NCBI RefSeq assembly: GCF_029626035.1
Contig: NZ_JARUBE010000003.1
Coordinates: 2,294,001 to 2,358,000 of the forward strand
Direction: 5' to 3'
Length of the DNA: 64,000 nt
Source of the DNA: Micromonospora sp. WMMD980
GTDB taxonomy: Bacteria; Actinomycetota; Actinomycetes; Mycobacteriales; Micromonosporaceae
Positions 18,228-29,708 of the stretch are shown piece by piece. Position 1 is the stretch's first letter, and each line of letters opens with the position of its first letter. A model generated the notes under the pieces. That model saw nothing but the letters and a program-made list of their open reading frames with translations, ran no database searches and was not told the origin of the DNA. The position numbers and the translations under genes were made by a program.

Positions 18228-18434
18228 TCACTGGCCCCCTTTTTGCACATAGCCCCTGACGAACTCCTCGGCGTTCTCCTCCAGGACGGAGTCGATCTCG
18301 TCGAGCAGGTCGTCGACGTCCTCGGTGATCTCGGCGTGCCGCTCGGCCACCTCGGGGTTGGCCTGAGCGGTGACCTCCTCGACCTCCTCGTGGGACTTGC
18401 CGGACTGGGTCTGCCCACCCTCTTGTGCCGCCAT
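18228..18434 (-). CDS. pup: Prokaryotic ubiquitin-like protein Pup
   Basis: A 68-residue, mostly disordered acidic modifier that marks proteins for the proteasome. The C-terminal half (AEITEDVDDLLDEIDSVLEE) is the helix-forming region bound by the ARC/Mpa coiled coil. The protein ends Gly-Gly-Gln, so Dop must deamidate the last residue to Glu before PafA can use it. GGAGGAGG lies 8 bases before the ATG at 18434. It sits directly between dop and prcB, the classic order. A much longer overlapping reading frame upstream is not supported. Confidence 0.97.
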   Translation of the reverse strand: MAAQEGGQTQSGKSHEEVEEVTAQANPEVAERHAEITEDVDDLLDEIDSVLEENAEEFVRGYVQKGGQ

Positions 18435-18488
18435 GGTGGTGCCTCCTCCACGATCGCCTGCGATCAACTTACCTCGCGCGGGCGACGA

Positions 18489-18539
18489 AAGGCCCGCCGC
18501 GCGCCGGGTTCCGGCACTCGACGGGCCTTCCGGCATCCA
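18489..18539 (-). terminator. Terminator-like hairpin between dop and pup
   Basis: AAGGCCCG (18489-18496) pairs with CGGGCCTT (18532-18539) around a GC-rich interior that can fold further. On the minus strand it is followed by TTTCGT. It begins just after the dop stop, so it may attenuate read-through into pup. Confidence 0.6.
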
Positions 18540-18541
18540 GG

Positions 18542-20059
18542 TCACCCGCCGGTGAGCAACTCCAGCAGATCCTTGGCACTCTCGCACCGGTCGAAGAGCT
18601 GCCCGACGTGCGCCCGGGTGCCCCGCTCCGGCTCCATCATCGGCACCCGCACCAGCGACTCCCGACCCACGTCGAAGATGACCGAGTCCCAGCTCGCGGC
18701 GACCACCTCGGAGGCGTACTGCGCCAGGCAGCGGCCGCGGAAGTAGGCCCGGGTGTCCTCCGGCGGCTCGGTCATCGCGGTCCGGGTCTGCTCGTCGGTG
18801 AGCAGCGTCTTCATCGACCCGCGCTGGACCAGCCGGTGGTAGAGGCCCTTCTCCGGCCGCACGTCGGAATACTGCAGGTCGACCAGTTGCAGCTTGTGCG
18901 AGCCCCACCCGAGCTTCTCCCGCTCCCGGTAGCCCTCCAAGAGCCGCAGCTTGGCCACCCAGTCCAACTCGTCGGCGCACTCGAACGCGTCGCGGCCGAG
19001 CCGGTCCAGCACGCTCTCCCAGCGGTCGAGGACGTCGGCGGTCTGCGCGTCCACGTCGGCGCCGTAACGGTCGTCCACGAAGGAACGGACCCGGTCCAGG
19101 TAGGCCCACTGCACGTCCAGCGCGGTCAGCCGGCGGCCGTCGCGCATCCGCATGAGGTGCTTCAACGACGGGTCGTGGCTGACCGCGCGCAGCTCGCCGA
19201 CCGGGTCGGCGATGCCCAGGTCCGCGCCGAGCGCCTTCTCCTCGATCATGGCGAGGATCAGCGAGGTGGTGCCGACCTTCAGGAAGGTGGAGATCTCGGA
19301 GAGGTTGGCGTCGCCGATGATGACGTGCAGGCGTCGGTATTTGTCGGCGTCCGCGTGCGGCTCGTCGCGGGTGTTGATGATGGGCCGCTTGAGCGTGGTC
19401 TCCAACCCGACCTCGACCTCGAAGAAGTCGGCGCGCTGGGAGATCTGGAAGCCGCTCTGGCCGCCGTCCTGGCCGATGCCGACGCGGCCCGCGCCGCAGA
19501 CGATCTGCCGGGTGACGAAGAACGGCGTCAGGTACGCCACGATGTCGGCGAACGGCGTCTGCCGGCGCATCAGGTAGTTCTCGTGGGAGCCGTAGCTGGC
19601 GCCCTTGTTGTCGGTGTTGTTCTTGTAGAGGTGGATGGGGTGGGTGCCCGGAATGGTGGCGGCCCGCCGGGACGCCTCGGCCATCACCCGCTCCCCCGCC
19701 TTGTCCCAGCGCACCACGTCGAGCGGCGTGGTCACCTCGGGGGTGGAGTATTCGGGGTGGGCGTGGTCGACGTAGAGCCGGGCGCCGTTGGTGAGTATCA
19801 CGTTGGCCAGCCCGAGATCCTCGTCGGCGAGCGCCTCGGCCGGGTCGTACGCCGCCCCGGAGTAGGTGAACCCGCGGGCGTCGCGCAGCGGCGACTCCTC
19901 CTCGTAGTCCCAGCGTGCCCGGCCGCCCCGGTTGAGTTCCGGTCGTGCTCCGTAGGCGTTGACCACCTGGGACGAGGTGACCATCGGGTTGGCTCCGGCC
20001 TGGCCGGGCACGGAGATGCCGTACTCGACCTCGGTGCCCATGATCCGTCTGACGCTCAT
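18542..20059 (-). CDS. dop: Pup deamidase/depupylase Dop
   Basis: A 505-residue enzyme that converts the C-terminal Gln of Pup to Glu and also removes Pup from substrates. It is a PafA paralogue: [10 protein letters not shown] (residues 7-16) and the [13 protein letters not shown] loop with its Asp correspond to the ATP and catalytic sites, and the [17 protein letters not shown] core matches too. The insertion after the first motif (about residues 40-75) is the Dop-specific loop region and explains its greater length. The ATG at 20059 gives the usual N-terminus. It is upstream of pup. Confidence 0.96.
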   Translation of the reverse strand: MSVRRIMGTEVEYGISVPGQAGANPMVTSSQVVNAYGARPELNRGGRARWDYEEESPLRDARGFTYSGAAYDPAEALADEDLGLANVILTNGARLYVDHAHPEYSTPEVTTPLDVVRWDKAGERVMAEASRRAATIPGTHPIHLYKNNTDNKGASYGSHENYLMRRQTPFADIVAYLTPFFVTRQIVCGAGRVGIGQDGGQSGFQISQRADFFEVEVGLETTLKRPIINTRDEPHADADKYRRLHVIIGDANLSEISTFLKVGTTSLILAMIEEKALGADLGIADPVGELRAVSHDPSLKHLMRMRDGRRLTALDVQWAYLDRVRSFVDDRYGADVDAQTADVLDRWESVLDRLGRDAFECADELDWVAKLRLLEGYREREKLGWGSHKLQLVDLQYSDVRPEKGLYHRLVQRGSMKTLLTDEQTRTAMTEPPEDTRAYFRGRCLAQYASEVVAASWDSVIFDVGRESLVRVPMMEPERGTRAHVGQLFDRCESAKDLLELLTGG

Positions 20060-20169
20060 CGACCTGCCCGCTCCGCTCGCCGTCGGATTCCCCGTCAGGT
20101 CGAGCGTAGTCGGCGCGTCGCCGATAGGTGACGCGCCGGGCCCCGGGTGGGCGGGGCGGCGTGGCAGGC

Positions 20170-20206
20170 GGGGCGCCCGGAGCAGCGCCTCGCGCTCCGG
20201 CGCCCC
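20170..20206 (-). terminator. Hairpin terminator upstream of dop
   Basis: GGGGCGCC-CGGAGC pairs with GCTCCGGCGCCCC, with one bulged base and a 10-base loop. It starts 12 bases past the end of the truncated lipoprotein-like gene, so dop probably has its own promoter in the remaining 100 bases. Confidence 0.68.
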
Positions 20207-20217
20207 CGCGTGACCGG

Positions 20218-20793
20218 TCAGAAGAAGCGGTACATCTCGGCCGATGCCGCCTCGGTGTCCGACGCTTTCGGCGGGTCGATGCGGACCGGCTCGCCGAAGC
20301 CGTGCATCTTCATCTCGTTCTCGATGGTCCCGGCGGCCGTGTCGAACGTGTAGGTGAGCAGGGTGAGCCGACCCTCGGGGTCCAGGGTGGCCTGGAACGG
20401 CACGGACTTGTTCTTCAGCACCTTGAACGCGTTCCGCAGGGTCTTGCGCTCGCCTTCGGTGGAGGCGGCAGCGACGGCCTTCTCGGCGTCGGCAACGCCG
20501 GTGTAGCGGCCGTCGCCGGCCGACTGGGCGGACTCCACGCCGCCGAGGATGCCGGCCTGCGACCGGACGTCGAGGCCCTGGGCCAACGGCCCGTCCGGCC
20601 GGAGGCGCTTGCGGTCCAGCTTCACCCAGGGCTTACGGTCCGGCTCGTCCTGCTTGACGTAGAGGGCGTCGGCGGTGACGACCATGCTCACCGGGTCGGG
20701 GGTCTTCATGTCCAGCGTCATCGCACCGGTGGCGGGTTCGATGGCGGAGCGCATGGTGATGGTCTGTTCCCCCGCCTTGATGGTGACGTCCAT
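20218..20793 (-). CDS. Lipoprotein-like protein lacking its signal peptide
   Basis: A 191-residue open frame from ATG 20793. The beta-rich sequence ([36 protein letters not shown]) resembles LppX/LprG-type lipid-carrier lipoproteins of actinobacteria. Those proteins normally begin with a lipobox signal peptide. Here the same frame continues upstream of the ATG for about 40 codons, as a typical Ser/Ala/Asp linker followed by an amphipathic segment. It then loses coding character and reaches the arc stop codon without any ATG, GTG or TTG. None of the three frames encodes a signal peptide. It is either a decayed gene or now a cytoplasmic protein. Confidence 0.55.
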   Translation of the reverse strand: MDVTIKAGEQTITMRSAIEPATGAMTLDMKTPDPVSMVVTADALYVKQDEPDRKPWVKLDRKRLRPDGPLAQGLDVRSQAGILGGVESAQSAGDGRYTGVADAEKAVAAASTEGERKTLRNAFKVLKNKSVPFQATLDPEGRLTLLTYTFDTAAGTIENEMKMHGFGEPVRIDPPKASDTEAASAEMYRFF

Positions 20794-20994
20794 CTTGGCC
20801 GTCTTCTCCAGGCTGCGGCCGAGGCCCTGCCGGATCGCGGCGACCGGGTCGGCGGCGGCCGACGCCGACGCCGAGCCGGAGTCGGCCGGCGTGGAGCCGT
20901 TGTCGGTGGTGGTGCCGAGGTTGCCTCGTTTTCGTGGCCCTGGCGACGATCGACCGGGACGACGCCTGCGCGGCGCCGCCCCGGTGGGCCGATC

Positions 20995-22776
20995 TCAGAG
21001 GTACTGGCCGGTGTTGCTGGCGGTCTCGATGGACCGACCGGCCTCGGCGCCCTTGCCGCCGGAGACGAGCGTGCGGATGTAGACGATCCGCTCGCCCTTC
21101 TTGCCGGAGATGCGCGCCCAGTCGTCGGGGTTGGTGGTGTTGGGCAGGTCCTCGTTCTCCCGGAACTCGTCGACGCACGCGTCGAGCAGGTGCTGCAGCC
21201 GCAGCCCCTTGCGCCCGGAGGTGAGGAACTCCTTGATGGCCATCTTCTTGCCCCGGTCGACGATGTTCTGGATCATCGCGCCGGAGTTGAAGTCCTTGAA
21301 GTAGAGGACTTCCTTGTCGCCGTTGGCGTAGGTGACCTCGAGGAATCGGTTCTCCTCGGTCTCCGAGTACATCCGCAGGACCACGGCGTCGATCATCGCG
21401 GCCACGGTGGCCTGCGGGTCGCTGCCGTGTTCGGCCAGGTCGTCGGCGTGCAGCGGCAGTTCGGAGAGGACGTACTTGGAGAAGATGTCCTTGGCCGCCT
21501 CGGCGTCCGGCCGCTCGATCTTGATCTTCACGTCGAGCCGGCCCGGCCGCAGGATCGCCGGGTCGATCATGTCTTCCCGGTTGGAGGCGCCGATGACGAT
21601 GACGTTCTCCAGGCCCTCCACGCCGTCGATCTCGCTGAGCAACTGCGGGACGATGGTGTTCTCCACGTCGGAGGAGACGCCGGAGCCACGGGTGCGGAAG
21701 ATCGAGTCCATCTCGTCGAAGAACACGATCACCGGGGTGCCCTCGCCGGCCTTCTCCCGGGCTCGCTGGAAGATCAGCCGGATGTGCCGCTCGGTCTCGC
21801 CGACGTACTTGTTGAGCAGCTCGGGGCCCTTGATGTTGAGGAAGAAGCTGGTGTGCCGCTCCTTCCCCTCGCGCTCGGCGATCTTCTTGGCGAGCGAGTT
21901 GGCCACCGCCTTGGCGATCAGCGTCTTGCCGCAGCCGGGCGGGCCGTAGAGCAGGATGCCCTTCGGCGGCCGGAGCTGGTGCTCGCGGAACAGGTCGGCG
22001 TGCAGGAAGGGCAGCTCCACCGCGTCGCGGATCTGCTCGATCTGCGACTGGAGGCCACCGATGTCCTCGTAGTCGACGTCGGGCACCTCCTCCAGGACCA
22101 GCTCCTCGACCTCGCTCTTCGGGATCCGCTCGTACGCGTACGCCGAGCGGGGCTCGATCATGAGCGAGTCGCCGGCCCGGATCGCGCTGCCGATCAGGGT
22201 CTCGGCGAGGTGCACGATCCGTTCCTCGTCGGAGTGGGACACCACGAGCGCCCGGTCACCCGGAGCGCCGTCGGGACCCGCGAGGATCTCCTTGAGCATC
22301 ACCACCTCGCCGACCCGTTCGAAACCGAACGCGTCGACGATGTTGAGCGCGTCGTTGAGCAGCACCTCCTGGCCACGGCTCAGCTCGTCGACCTCCAGCG
22401 AGGGCGATACGGCGACGCGGAGCTTGCGCCCGCCGGTGAACACGTCCACCGTGCCGTCGTCGTGCTTCGCCAGGAAGACGCCGTAGCCGCTCGGCGGCTG
22501 GGCGAGTCGGTCGATCTCCTCCTTGAGCGTCACGATCTGCGCGCGAGCCTCCTTGAGGGTGCTCACGAGCCGCTCGTTGTTCTCGTTCAGCCGTGCCAAC
22601 TGCGCCTGGGTGGCGGCCAGCCGCTCTTCGAGCTGCCGGACGTGTCGGGGGCTTTCGGTCAACTTGCGTCGCACCAGAGCGAGTTCCTCTTGCAGGAACG
22701 CGACCTGCGTGGAGAGATCGTGGGCTTCCTTCTCCCACCGTGCGGCGCGCGAGTCCGCGTCGTCGCTGCGTGCCAC
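20995..22776 (-). CDS. arc: Proteasome-activating AAA ATPase ARC (Mpa)
   Basis: A 593-residue hexameric ring ATPase that captures pupylated proteins, unfolds them and feeds them to PrcA/PrcB. Domains in order: N-terminal coiled coil that binds Pup (about residues 10-90), two OB folds (about 95-230), then an AAA module with Walker A GPPGCGKT near residue 273, Walker B FFDEMDS and an arginine-finger region at ILRPGRLD. The protein ends GQYL, the C-terminal tail that docks into the proteasome alpha ring. GTG 22776 has GGGAGG 8 bases upstream. It is divergent from a ferredoxin gene. Confidence 0.96.
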   Translation of the reverse strand: MARSDDADSRAARWEKEAHDLSTQVAFLQEELALVRRKLTESPRHVRQLEERLAATQAQLARLNENNERLVSTLKEARAQIVTLKEEIDRLAQPPSGYGVFLAKHDDGTVDVFTGGRKLRVAVSPSLEVDELSRGQEVLLNDALNIVDAFGFERVGEVVMLKEILAGPDGAPGDRALVVSHSDEERIVHLAETLIGSAIRAGDSLMIEPRSAYAYERIPKSEVEELVLEEVPDVDYEDIGGLQSQIEQIRDAVELPFLHADLFREHQLRPPKGILLYGPPGCGKTLIAKAVANSLAKKIAEREGKERHTSFFLNIKGPELLNKYVGETERHIRLIFQRAREKAGEGTPVIVFFDEMDSIFRTRGSGVSSDVENTIVPQLLSEIDGVEGLENVIVIGASNREDMIDPAILRPGRLDVKIKIERPDAEAAKDIFSKYVLSELPLHADDLAEHGSDPQATVAAMIDAVVLRMYSETEENRFLEVTYANGDKEVLYFKDFNSGAMIQNIVDRGKKMAIKEFLTSGRKGLRLQHLLDACVDEFRENEDLPNTTNPDDWARISGKKGERIVYIRTLVSGGKGAEAGRSIETASNTGQYL

Positions 22777-22953
22777 GTCCCACCTCCCCGGGGGGCTTGA
22801 ACGTTCTGAGCTAACACTAGCCGCTATGAGCCCGATTCGGTCCTCCGCAACGCGCTCGTCACCGAAGCTTGATCGCCAAGGGCTGGTCGACGGGCGGGTA
22901 CGGGCGTTCGGGTACCGTCGGAGTCCGGGACGGGAGAACATGGGGGGTGCTTC

Positions 22954-23247
22954 GTGACCGACGTCGCGACCGACCAGTTGCAGGTCTGGGTGGACCAGGA
23001 ACTCTGCACGGGTGACGGCCTGTGCGTGCAGTACGCGCCGGAGGTCTTCGAGTTCGACGTCGACGGCCTGGCGTACGTCAAGGGCGCCGACGGCGAGCTG
23101 CGGCAGGCCCCGGGCGCCCGGGTGGACGTGCCGGAGCACCTGCGCCTCGAGGTGATCGACTCGGCGAAGGAGTGCCCGGGCGAGTGCATCCACGTGGTGC
23201 GCGGCAGCGACGGCGTCGAGGTGGCCGGCCCGGAGGCCGACGACTGA
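22954..23247 (+). CDS. Single-cluster ferredoxin ([3Fe-4S] type)
   Basis: A 97-residue electron-transfer protein. Cys18 and Cys24 form a CxxxxxC motif in which the usual middle Cys is absent, and Cys74 is followed by Pro, a pattern typical of [3Fe-4S] ferredoxins; Cys78 is an additional Cys. The protein is strongly acidic. Such ferredoxins commonly serve cytochromes P450 or reductases, but no partner is adjacent. A GGGGGG-type binding site precedes GTG 22954. It is divergent from arc and separated by a hairpin from the next, convergent gene. Confidence 0.85.
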   Translation: MTDVATDQLQVWVDQELCTGDGLCVQYAPEVFEFDVDGLAYVKGADGELRQAPGARVDVPEHLRLEVIDSAKECPGECIHVVRGSDGVEVAGPEADD

Positions 23248-23266
23248 GACGTGCCACCGACGCGAC

Positions 23267-23291
23267 GGGCCGGGGACGGCGTCCCCGGCCC
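23267..23291. terminator. Bidirectional terminator hairpin
   Basis: A perfect 11-bp stem (23267-23277 with 23281-23291) and 3-base loop between the convergent ferredoxin and unknown-protein genes. Confidence 0.78.
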
Positions 23292-23302
23292 GCGTCGTCG
23301 GC

Positions 23303-23875
23303 TTAGAGCATGGGACGCCCGACGACCGAGGCGACCAGCCGGGCGAACTCCTCCAGCCGGGCGATCTGCCCGGCGCCGCCGTCGTCGAGCGTCTTGCCGA
23401 AGCGCAACGCGTCGTGTCGCGGCGTGCCCGGCGCCTCGTCGCTCGGCGGCGCCTCGTCCAGCGAGCTGAGCAGCAGGTAGACGTCGATGCTGTCGACCCG
23501 GACCGTGCCGTCGTCGGCGCGGGTGAGCCGGCGCCGGCAGCCGACCTCGGTGACGGTGGACACCGGCACCACGCGCAGTGACGAGGTCATCGCGCCGGGC
23601 GGCCCCTCCCCCGGCGGGACGTCCTCGCCGTGCCAGAGCACCAGCCGGCTGCCGTCGCAGACGACGACCTCCTGCCAGACCCCGTTGACCTCGTTGACGA
23701 AGCGTTCCAGCGTGAACCCGAGCACCGAGGCGCCGCGCAGCACCCCGCCGAGCGCCTCCAGGGCGATGTCGGGGTCCCGCAGGTAGGCCCGGGCGGCCGA
23801 CTCCAGGTCGGCGTAGGGCGACCAGTCGGGAAAGACGGCGGGCATCTCGCCGTTGCCGTAGCCGGGACTGCTCAC
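23303..23875 (-). CDS. Conserved actinobacterial protein (probably DUF5998)
   Basis: A 190-residue soluble protein without signal or membrane segments. It seems to be the family DUF5998 found beside the proteasome/trmI region in actinobacteria; the assignment is from memory of the family's look ([30 protein letters not shown] split across about residues 40-70). Function unknown. The GTG at 23875 has GGGAGG 6 bases upstream, giving a clear start. The next gene on the same strand upstream, trmI, ends 149 bases away. Confidence 0.68.
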   Translation of the reverse strand: MSSPGYGNGEMPAVFPDWSPYADLESAARAYLRDPDIALEALGGVLRGASVLGFTLERFVNEVNGVWQEVVVCDGSRLVLWHGEDVPPGEGPPGAMTSSLRVVPVSTVTEVGCRRRLTRADDGTVRVDSIDVYLLLSSLDEAPPSDEAPGTPRHDALRFGKTLDDGGAGQIARLEEFARLVASVVGRPML

Positions 23876-24024
23876 GCCACCTCCCGTCGGCCCGCACCGC
23901 CGCCGCCCCGGGTGCCCCACCCGTCCGGCGCCCCGGCCCGCTCCCTCATGTTTACCGTCTCCGGTGTCGTCGTCCCCACGGGCACACATGATTCCCCCGC
24001 CCGCGCCGGTCCGTGCGCCGGGGG

Positions 24025-26118
<2,094 letters not shown>

Positions 26119-26189
26119 CTACGCGGGGCGGATCATGGTCCGGTGCGCCGACGGCGGCCGTGTCACACCGGTGGCCTAACCTTCCGGAC

Positions 26190-27107
26190 ATGACGGCGGA
26201 ATCGGTGATCGACACGCAGGGCGACCAGACGACGGCACAGCCGCCGGTCACGGTGCGGGCGTCGCTGTCGCCGTCGCGGGCGGCCGACTTCAAGACCTGC
26301 CCGTTGCTCTACCGGTTCCGCAGCATCGACCGGCTGCCCGAGCGCCCCACCGTCGAGCAGGCCCGGGGCACGCTGGTGCACGCCGTGCTGGAGCGGCTGT
26401 TCGACCTGCCGGCCCCGGCGCGCACCCCGGAGTCGGCGGGCGACCTGGTCGCCCCGCAGTGGGACCGGCTGGTCACCGAGGAGCCGGAGCTGGCGGAGCT
26501 GTTCGCCGACGGCGACGCGGACGGCCGGGAGGAGTTCCTCCGCTCGGCGTCGGCGCTGCTGCACGGCTACTTCAGCGTGGAGGACCCGCGCCGGCTGGAG
26601 CCCGCCAAACGCGAGGCGTTGATCTCCGCGGTGGTCGACGACGAGCTGCTGATCCGGGGCTACCTCGACCGTCTCGACGTGGCGCCGGACGGCGCGCTGC
26701 GGGTGGTCGACTACAAGACCGGCGGCGCGCCGCGCGAGGCGTTCGAGGCGCGGGCGCTGTTCCAGCTCAAGTTCTACGCCCTGGTGCTGTGGCGCACCCG
26801 GGGCGTGGTGCCGCGGGTGCTGCGCCTGCTCTACCTCAAGGACGCCGAGGTCTGCGACTACGCCCCCGACGCCGAGGAGCTGGTCCGCTTCGAGCGCACG
26901 GTGGTGGCGTTGTGGCGGGCGATCGAGCAGGCCACCGCCCGGCAGGATTTCCGGCCCCGGCCGAGCCGGCTCTGCGACTGGTGCAGCCACCAGGCACGGT
27001 GCCCGAGCTTCGGCGGCACGCCGCCACCGTTCCCGGTGGCCGCCGCGGCGCCCGACCCGCTGGTGGACGCCCGTGCCCGCCCGGCGACCCCGGGGGCCGA
27101 CGAGTGA
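26190..27107 (+). CDS. Cas4/AddB-like Fe-S PD-(D/E)XK nuclease (RecB family)
   Basis: A 305-residue nuclease. The PD-(D/E)XK core is seen as H in GTLVHAVLERL, D in GYLDRLD and DYKTG. Cys37 in KTCPLLYRF and a C-terminal CDWCSHQARC cluster give four cysteines in the 1+3 arrangement that binds a [4Fe-4S] cluster in AddB, Cas4 and Dna2 nucleases. It probably processes DNA ends during repair. No helicase or Cas gene is adjacent; the M. tuberculosis counterpart (Rv2119) also lies next to trmI. TAACCT (26177-26182) precedes the ATG by 7 bases. Confidence 0.87.
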   Translation: MTAESVIDTQGDQTTAQPPVTVRASLSPSRAADFKTCPLLYRFRSIDRLPERPTVEQARGTLVHAVLERLFDLPAPARTPESAGDLVAPQWDRLVTEEPELAELFADGDADGREEFLRSASALLHGYFSVEDPRRLEPAKREALISAVVDDELLIRGYLDRLDVAPDGALRVVDYKTGGAPREAFEARALFQLKFYALVLWRTRGVVPRVLRLLYLKDAEVCDYAPDAEELVRFERTVVALWRAIEQATARQDFRPRPSRLCDWCSHQARCPSFGGTPPPFPVAAAAPDPLVDARARPATPGADE

Positions 27108-27185
27108 GCCTCCTCCTCCGGGAGGAGACCCGGTTCGGCTGCGGCGACGACGAGATCGATCCGGCGGCCTCCTAACGTCGCAGGC

Positions 27186-27974
27186 ATGACCGATCGGCTG
27201 CCGGCCCGCCGGGTGCGCGACACGGTGCTCACCGCCGCGCTGGCCTACGCGCTGGGTCGCGCCACCCAGGCCCGCCGGGCCGCCCGGGCACGGACCCGCG
27301 GCGCCGGGCCGGGGCCGTACGCCGCCGGGCCGACGGCGCTCGCCGAGGAGCGGCGCCGTATCGCCGGGGAGCTGCACGACCTGGTCGCCCACCAGGTCGC
27401 CGCGATGGAGGTGCTGGCCACCGGCGCCCGCCGGGTTCTGCGCCGCGATCCCGGCGCGGCCGACGGGGCGATGGCCGCGGTCGAGCACACCGGGCGGGCG
27501 GCCCTGCGAGAGCTGCACCGCCTGCTGCGGGTGCTGCGCGCCGACACCGGTCCGCCGGCGCATCTGGCGCCACAGCCCGGCCTGGCCGGCGTCGTGACGC
27601 TGGCGCGGGAGGCCCGCGACGCCGGGCTGCCGGTCGCCGTGCACACGGCGGGCCCGCTCGGCCCGGTGCCGGACGGGGTGGCGCTGGCGGCCTACCGGGT
27701 GGTGCAGGAGGCGCTGCGCAACGTGCTGCGGCACGCCGGCCCGGCCAGCGCCCTGGTCCGGCTCGCCGTCGTCGACGACTCGCTGACCGTGGAGGTCACC
27801 GACACCGGACGCGGTGGCTCGACGCCGCCCGACCGGATCGGGCACGGGCTGGTCGGTATGCGGGAACGTGTCGCCCTCTACGGTGGGATCCTGCGGACCG
27901 GACCGGTGCCGGGCGGCGGCTTCCGGGTGTACGCCCGGATCCCGCTGGACCCGGCCGGCGCGATCCGCGACTGA
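27186..27974 (+). CDS. NarL-class histidine kinase without a sensor domain
   Basis: A 262-residue two-component kinase. The HisKA_3 dimerisation motif with the phosphorylated His is in AGELHDLVAHQV (about residues 60-71). The ATPase domain shows the N-box EALRNVLRHA and the GHGLVGMRERV loop. Unlike most members, it has no real transmembrane sensor; the 50 residues before the DHp helix are basic with only a short weakly hydrophobic stretch. It may be cytoplasmic or sense through the adjacent exporter. TAACGT lies 7 bases before the ATG. The response regulator follows after 25 bases. Confidence 0.87.
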   Translation: MTDRLPARRVRDTVLTAALAYALGRATQARRAARARTRGAGPGPYAAGPTALAEERRRIAGELHDLVAHQVAAMEVLATGARRVLRRDPGAADGAMAAVEHTGRAALRELHRLLRVLRADTGPPAHLAPQPGLAGVVTLAREARDAGLPVAVHTAGPLGPVPDGVALAAYRVVQEALRNVLRHAGPASALVRLAVVDDSLTVEVTDTGRGGSTPPDRIGHGLVGMRERVALYGGILRTGPVPGGGFRVYARIPLDPAGAIRD

Positions 27975-27999
27975 CCGTCGGCACGACGAGGGGACACCC

Positions 28000-28683
28000 A
28001 TGACCGAGGCCGCCGCGCCCCGACCGGTGCGGGTGCTGCTCGCCGACGACCAGCCGCTGCTGCGCACCGGGTTCCGGATGGTCCTCGGCGTGGAGGACGA
28101 CCTGGACATCGTGGGCGAGGCCGGCGACGGCGTGGAGGCGGTGGAGCTGTCCCGTCGGCTGCTGCCGGACGTGGTGCTGATGGACATCCGGATGCCGCGG
28201 ATGGACGGGGTGGCCGCCACCCGGGCGATCGTGGACGCCCGGCTGCCGGTGCGGGTGCTGGTGTTGACCACGTTCGAGCTGGACGAGTACGTGGTCGGGG
28301 CGTTGCGCGCCGGGGCGAGCGGGTTCCTGGCCAAGGACGTGCCGGCGGAGGACCTGGTCACCGCGATCCGCACGGTGGCGGCCGGGGAGGCGGTGGTGGC
28401 GCCGCGGATCCTGCGCCGGCTGCTGGACCGTTTCGCCGAGGTGCTGCCGGATCCGGCGGCCGCCGCGCCGCCGGTGCTGGACCCGCTGACCGAGCGGGAG
28501 CGGGAGGTGCTGGTGCAGGTGGCGCGCGGGTTGTCCAACGCCGAGATCGCCCGCGAGCTGTCGGTCAGCGAGACCACCGTCAAGACCCACGTCGGGCACC
28601 TGCTGACCAAGCTGCGGCTGCGCGACCGGGTGCAGGCGGTCGTGCTGGCGTACGAGACGGGGCTGGTGCGACCCGGCGGATAG
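28000..28683 (+). CDS. NarL/FixJ-family response regulator
   Basis: A 227-residue DNA-binding regulator paired with the kinase just upstream. The receiver domain (about residues 9-125) has the acidic pair in LLADDQ, the phosphorylated Asp in VLMDIRMP and the conserved Lys in FLAKDVP. A LuxR-type HTH (about 160-220) carries LTEREREVLVQVARG and SVSETTVKTHVGHLL. A GAGGGG binding site precedes the ATG. It most likely controls the ABC exporter genes that begin 257 bases downstream, a common arrangement. Confidence 0.93.
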   Translation: MTEAAAPRPVRVLLADDQPLLRTGFRMVLGVEDDLDIVGEAGDGVEAVELSRRLLPDVVLMDIRMPRMDGVAATRAIVDARLPVRVLVLTTFELDEYVVGALRAGASGFLAKDVPAEDLVTAIRTVAAGEAVVAPRILRRLLDRFAEVLPDPAAAAPPVLDPLTEREREVLVQVARGLSNAEIARELSVSETTVKTHVGHLLTKLRLRDRVQAVVLAYETGLVRPGG

Positions 28684-28940
28684 GTGGCGGCGCTCACGTA
28701 CCGTGACCAACGGCGGCGGTCGGTGGTTGACCATGACGCGACGTGAGGTCCTACCGTCGGGGCCGCCGGCCGGTCAGGGATCACCCTGACCCGGTCTGGG
28801 GGGCGACCCCCACCAGAAGTTCGGCACGGATTCCGCCCGGGGTCGGACGGATCCGTGCCCGGCGGCACCGAGGATGGAACCGCCGCACCGACCAGCGGGG
28901 GCGGTGCGGATCTCGAAGGCAGACGGAAGAGGTAGATGAC

Positions 28941-29708
28941 GTGACCGCGACGGTAGGCCGGCAGGGGCAGGCCGCGGCCCGGGCGAACGACGTGTGGAAG
29001 GTGTACGGCAGCGGCGAGGCGCAGGTCATCGCGCTGCGGGGGGTGAGCGCCGAGTTCGAACGCGGCCGGTTCACCGCGATCATGGGACCGTCCGGCTCGG
29101 GCAAGTCGACGCTGATGCACTGCCTCGCCGGCCTGGACTCGGTGACCCGGGGCACCGTGATGATCGGCGAGACCACGGTGACCGGGCTGAACGACTCCGG
29201 CCTGACGAAGCTGCGCCGGGACAAGGTGGGCTTCATCTTCCAGCAGTTCAACCTGTTGCCCACGCTCACCGCGCAGGAGAACATCCTGCTGCCGCTCTCC
29301 ATCGCCGGGCGCAAGCCCGACCCGGCCTGGTACGACACGGTGATCGACACGGTCGGGCTACGGGACCGGCTCGGGCACCGCCCGGCCCAGCTCTCCGGCG
29401 GGCAGCAGCAGCGGGTGGCGTGCGCGCGGGCGTTGGTCGCCCGACCCGAGGTGATCTTCGCGGACGAGCCGACCGGCAACCTGGACTCCCGGTCCGGCGC
29501 CGAGGTGCTCGCCTTCCTGCGCGACTCGGTACGCGAGCACGGCCAGACCATCGTCATGGTCACCCACGACCCGACCGCCGCCGCGTACGCCGACCGGGTG
29601 GTCTTCCTCGCCGACGGCCAGATCGTCTCCGAGCTGGTCGAGCCGACCGCCGAGACGGTGCTCGACACCATGAAGAAGCTGGACGCCCCGGTCGAGGTGG
29701 GCAACTGA
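28941..29708 (+). CDS. MacB/LolD-type ABC transporter ATPase
   Basis: A 255-residue ATPase driving the FtsX-like permease encoded next. Walker [11 protein letters not shown]-loop FQQFNLLPT, signature LSGGQQQRV and Walker [13 protein letters not shown] are all intact; the FQQFNLLPT and GNLDSRSG segments are typical of the MacB/LolD group. The GTG at 28941 gives the usual N-terminus; a longer upstream frame is not supported. The stop overlaps the permease ATG by one base (TGATG), so the two are coupled. The 257-base gap to the response regulator holds a small GC hairpin but no clear operator. Confidence 0.93.
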   Translation: MTATVGRQGQAAARANDVWKVYGSGEAQVIALRGVSAEFERGRFTAIMGPSGSGKSTLMHCLAGLDSVTRGTVMIGETTVTGLNDSGLTKLRRDKVGFIFQQFNLLPTLTAQENILLPLSIAGRKPDPAWYDTVIDTVGLRDRLGHRPAQLSGGQQQRVACARALVARPEVIFADEPTGNLDSRSGAEVLAFLRDSVREHGQTIVMVTHDPTAAAYADRVVFLADGQIVSELVEPTAETVLDTMKKLDAPVEVGN

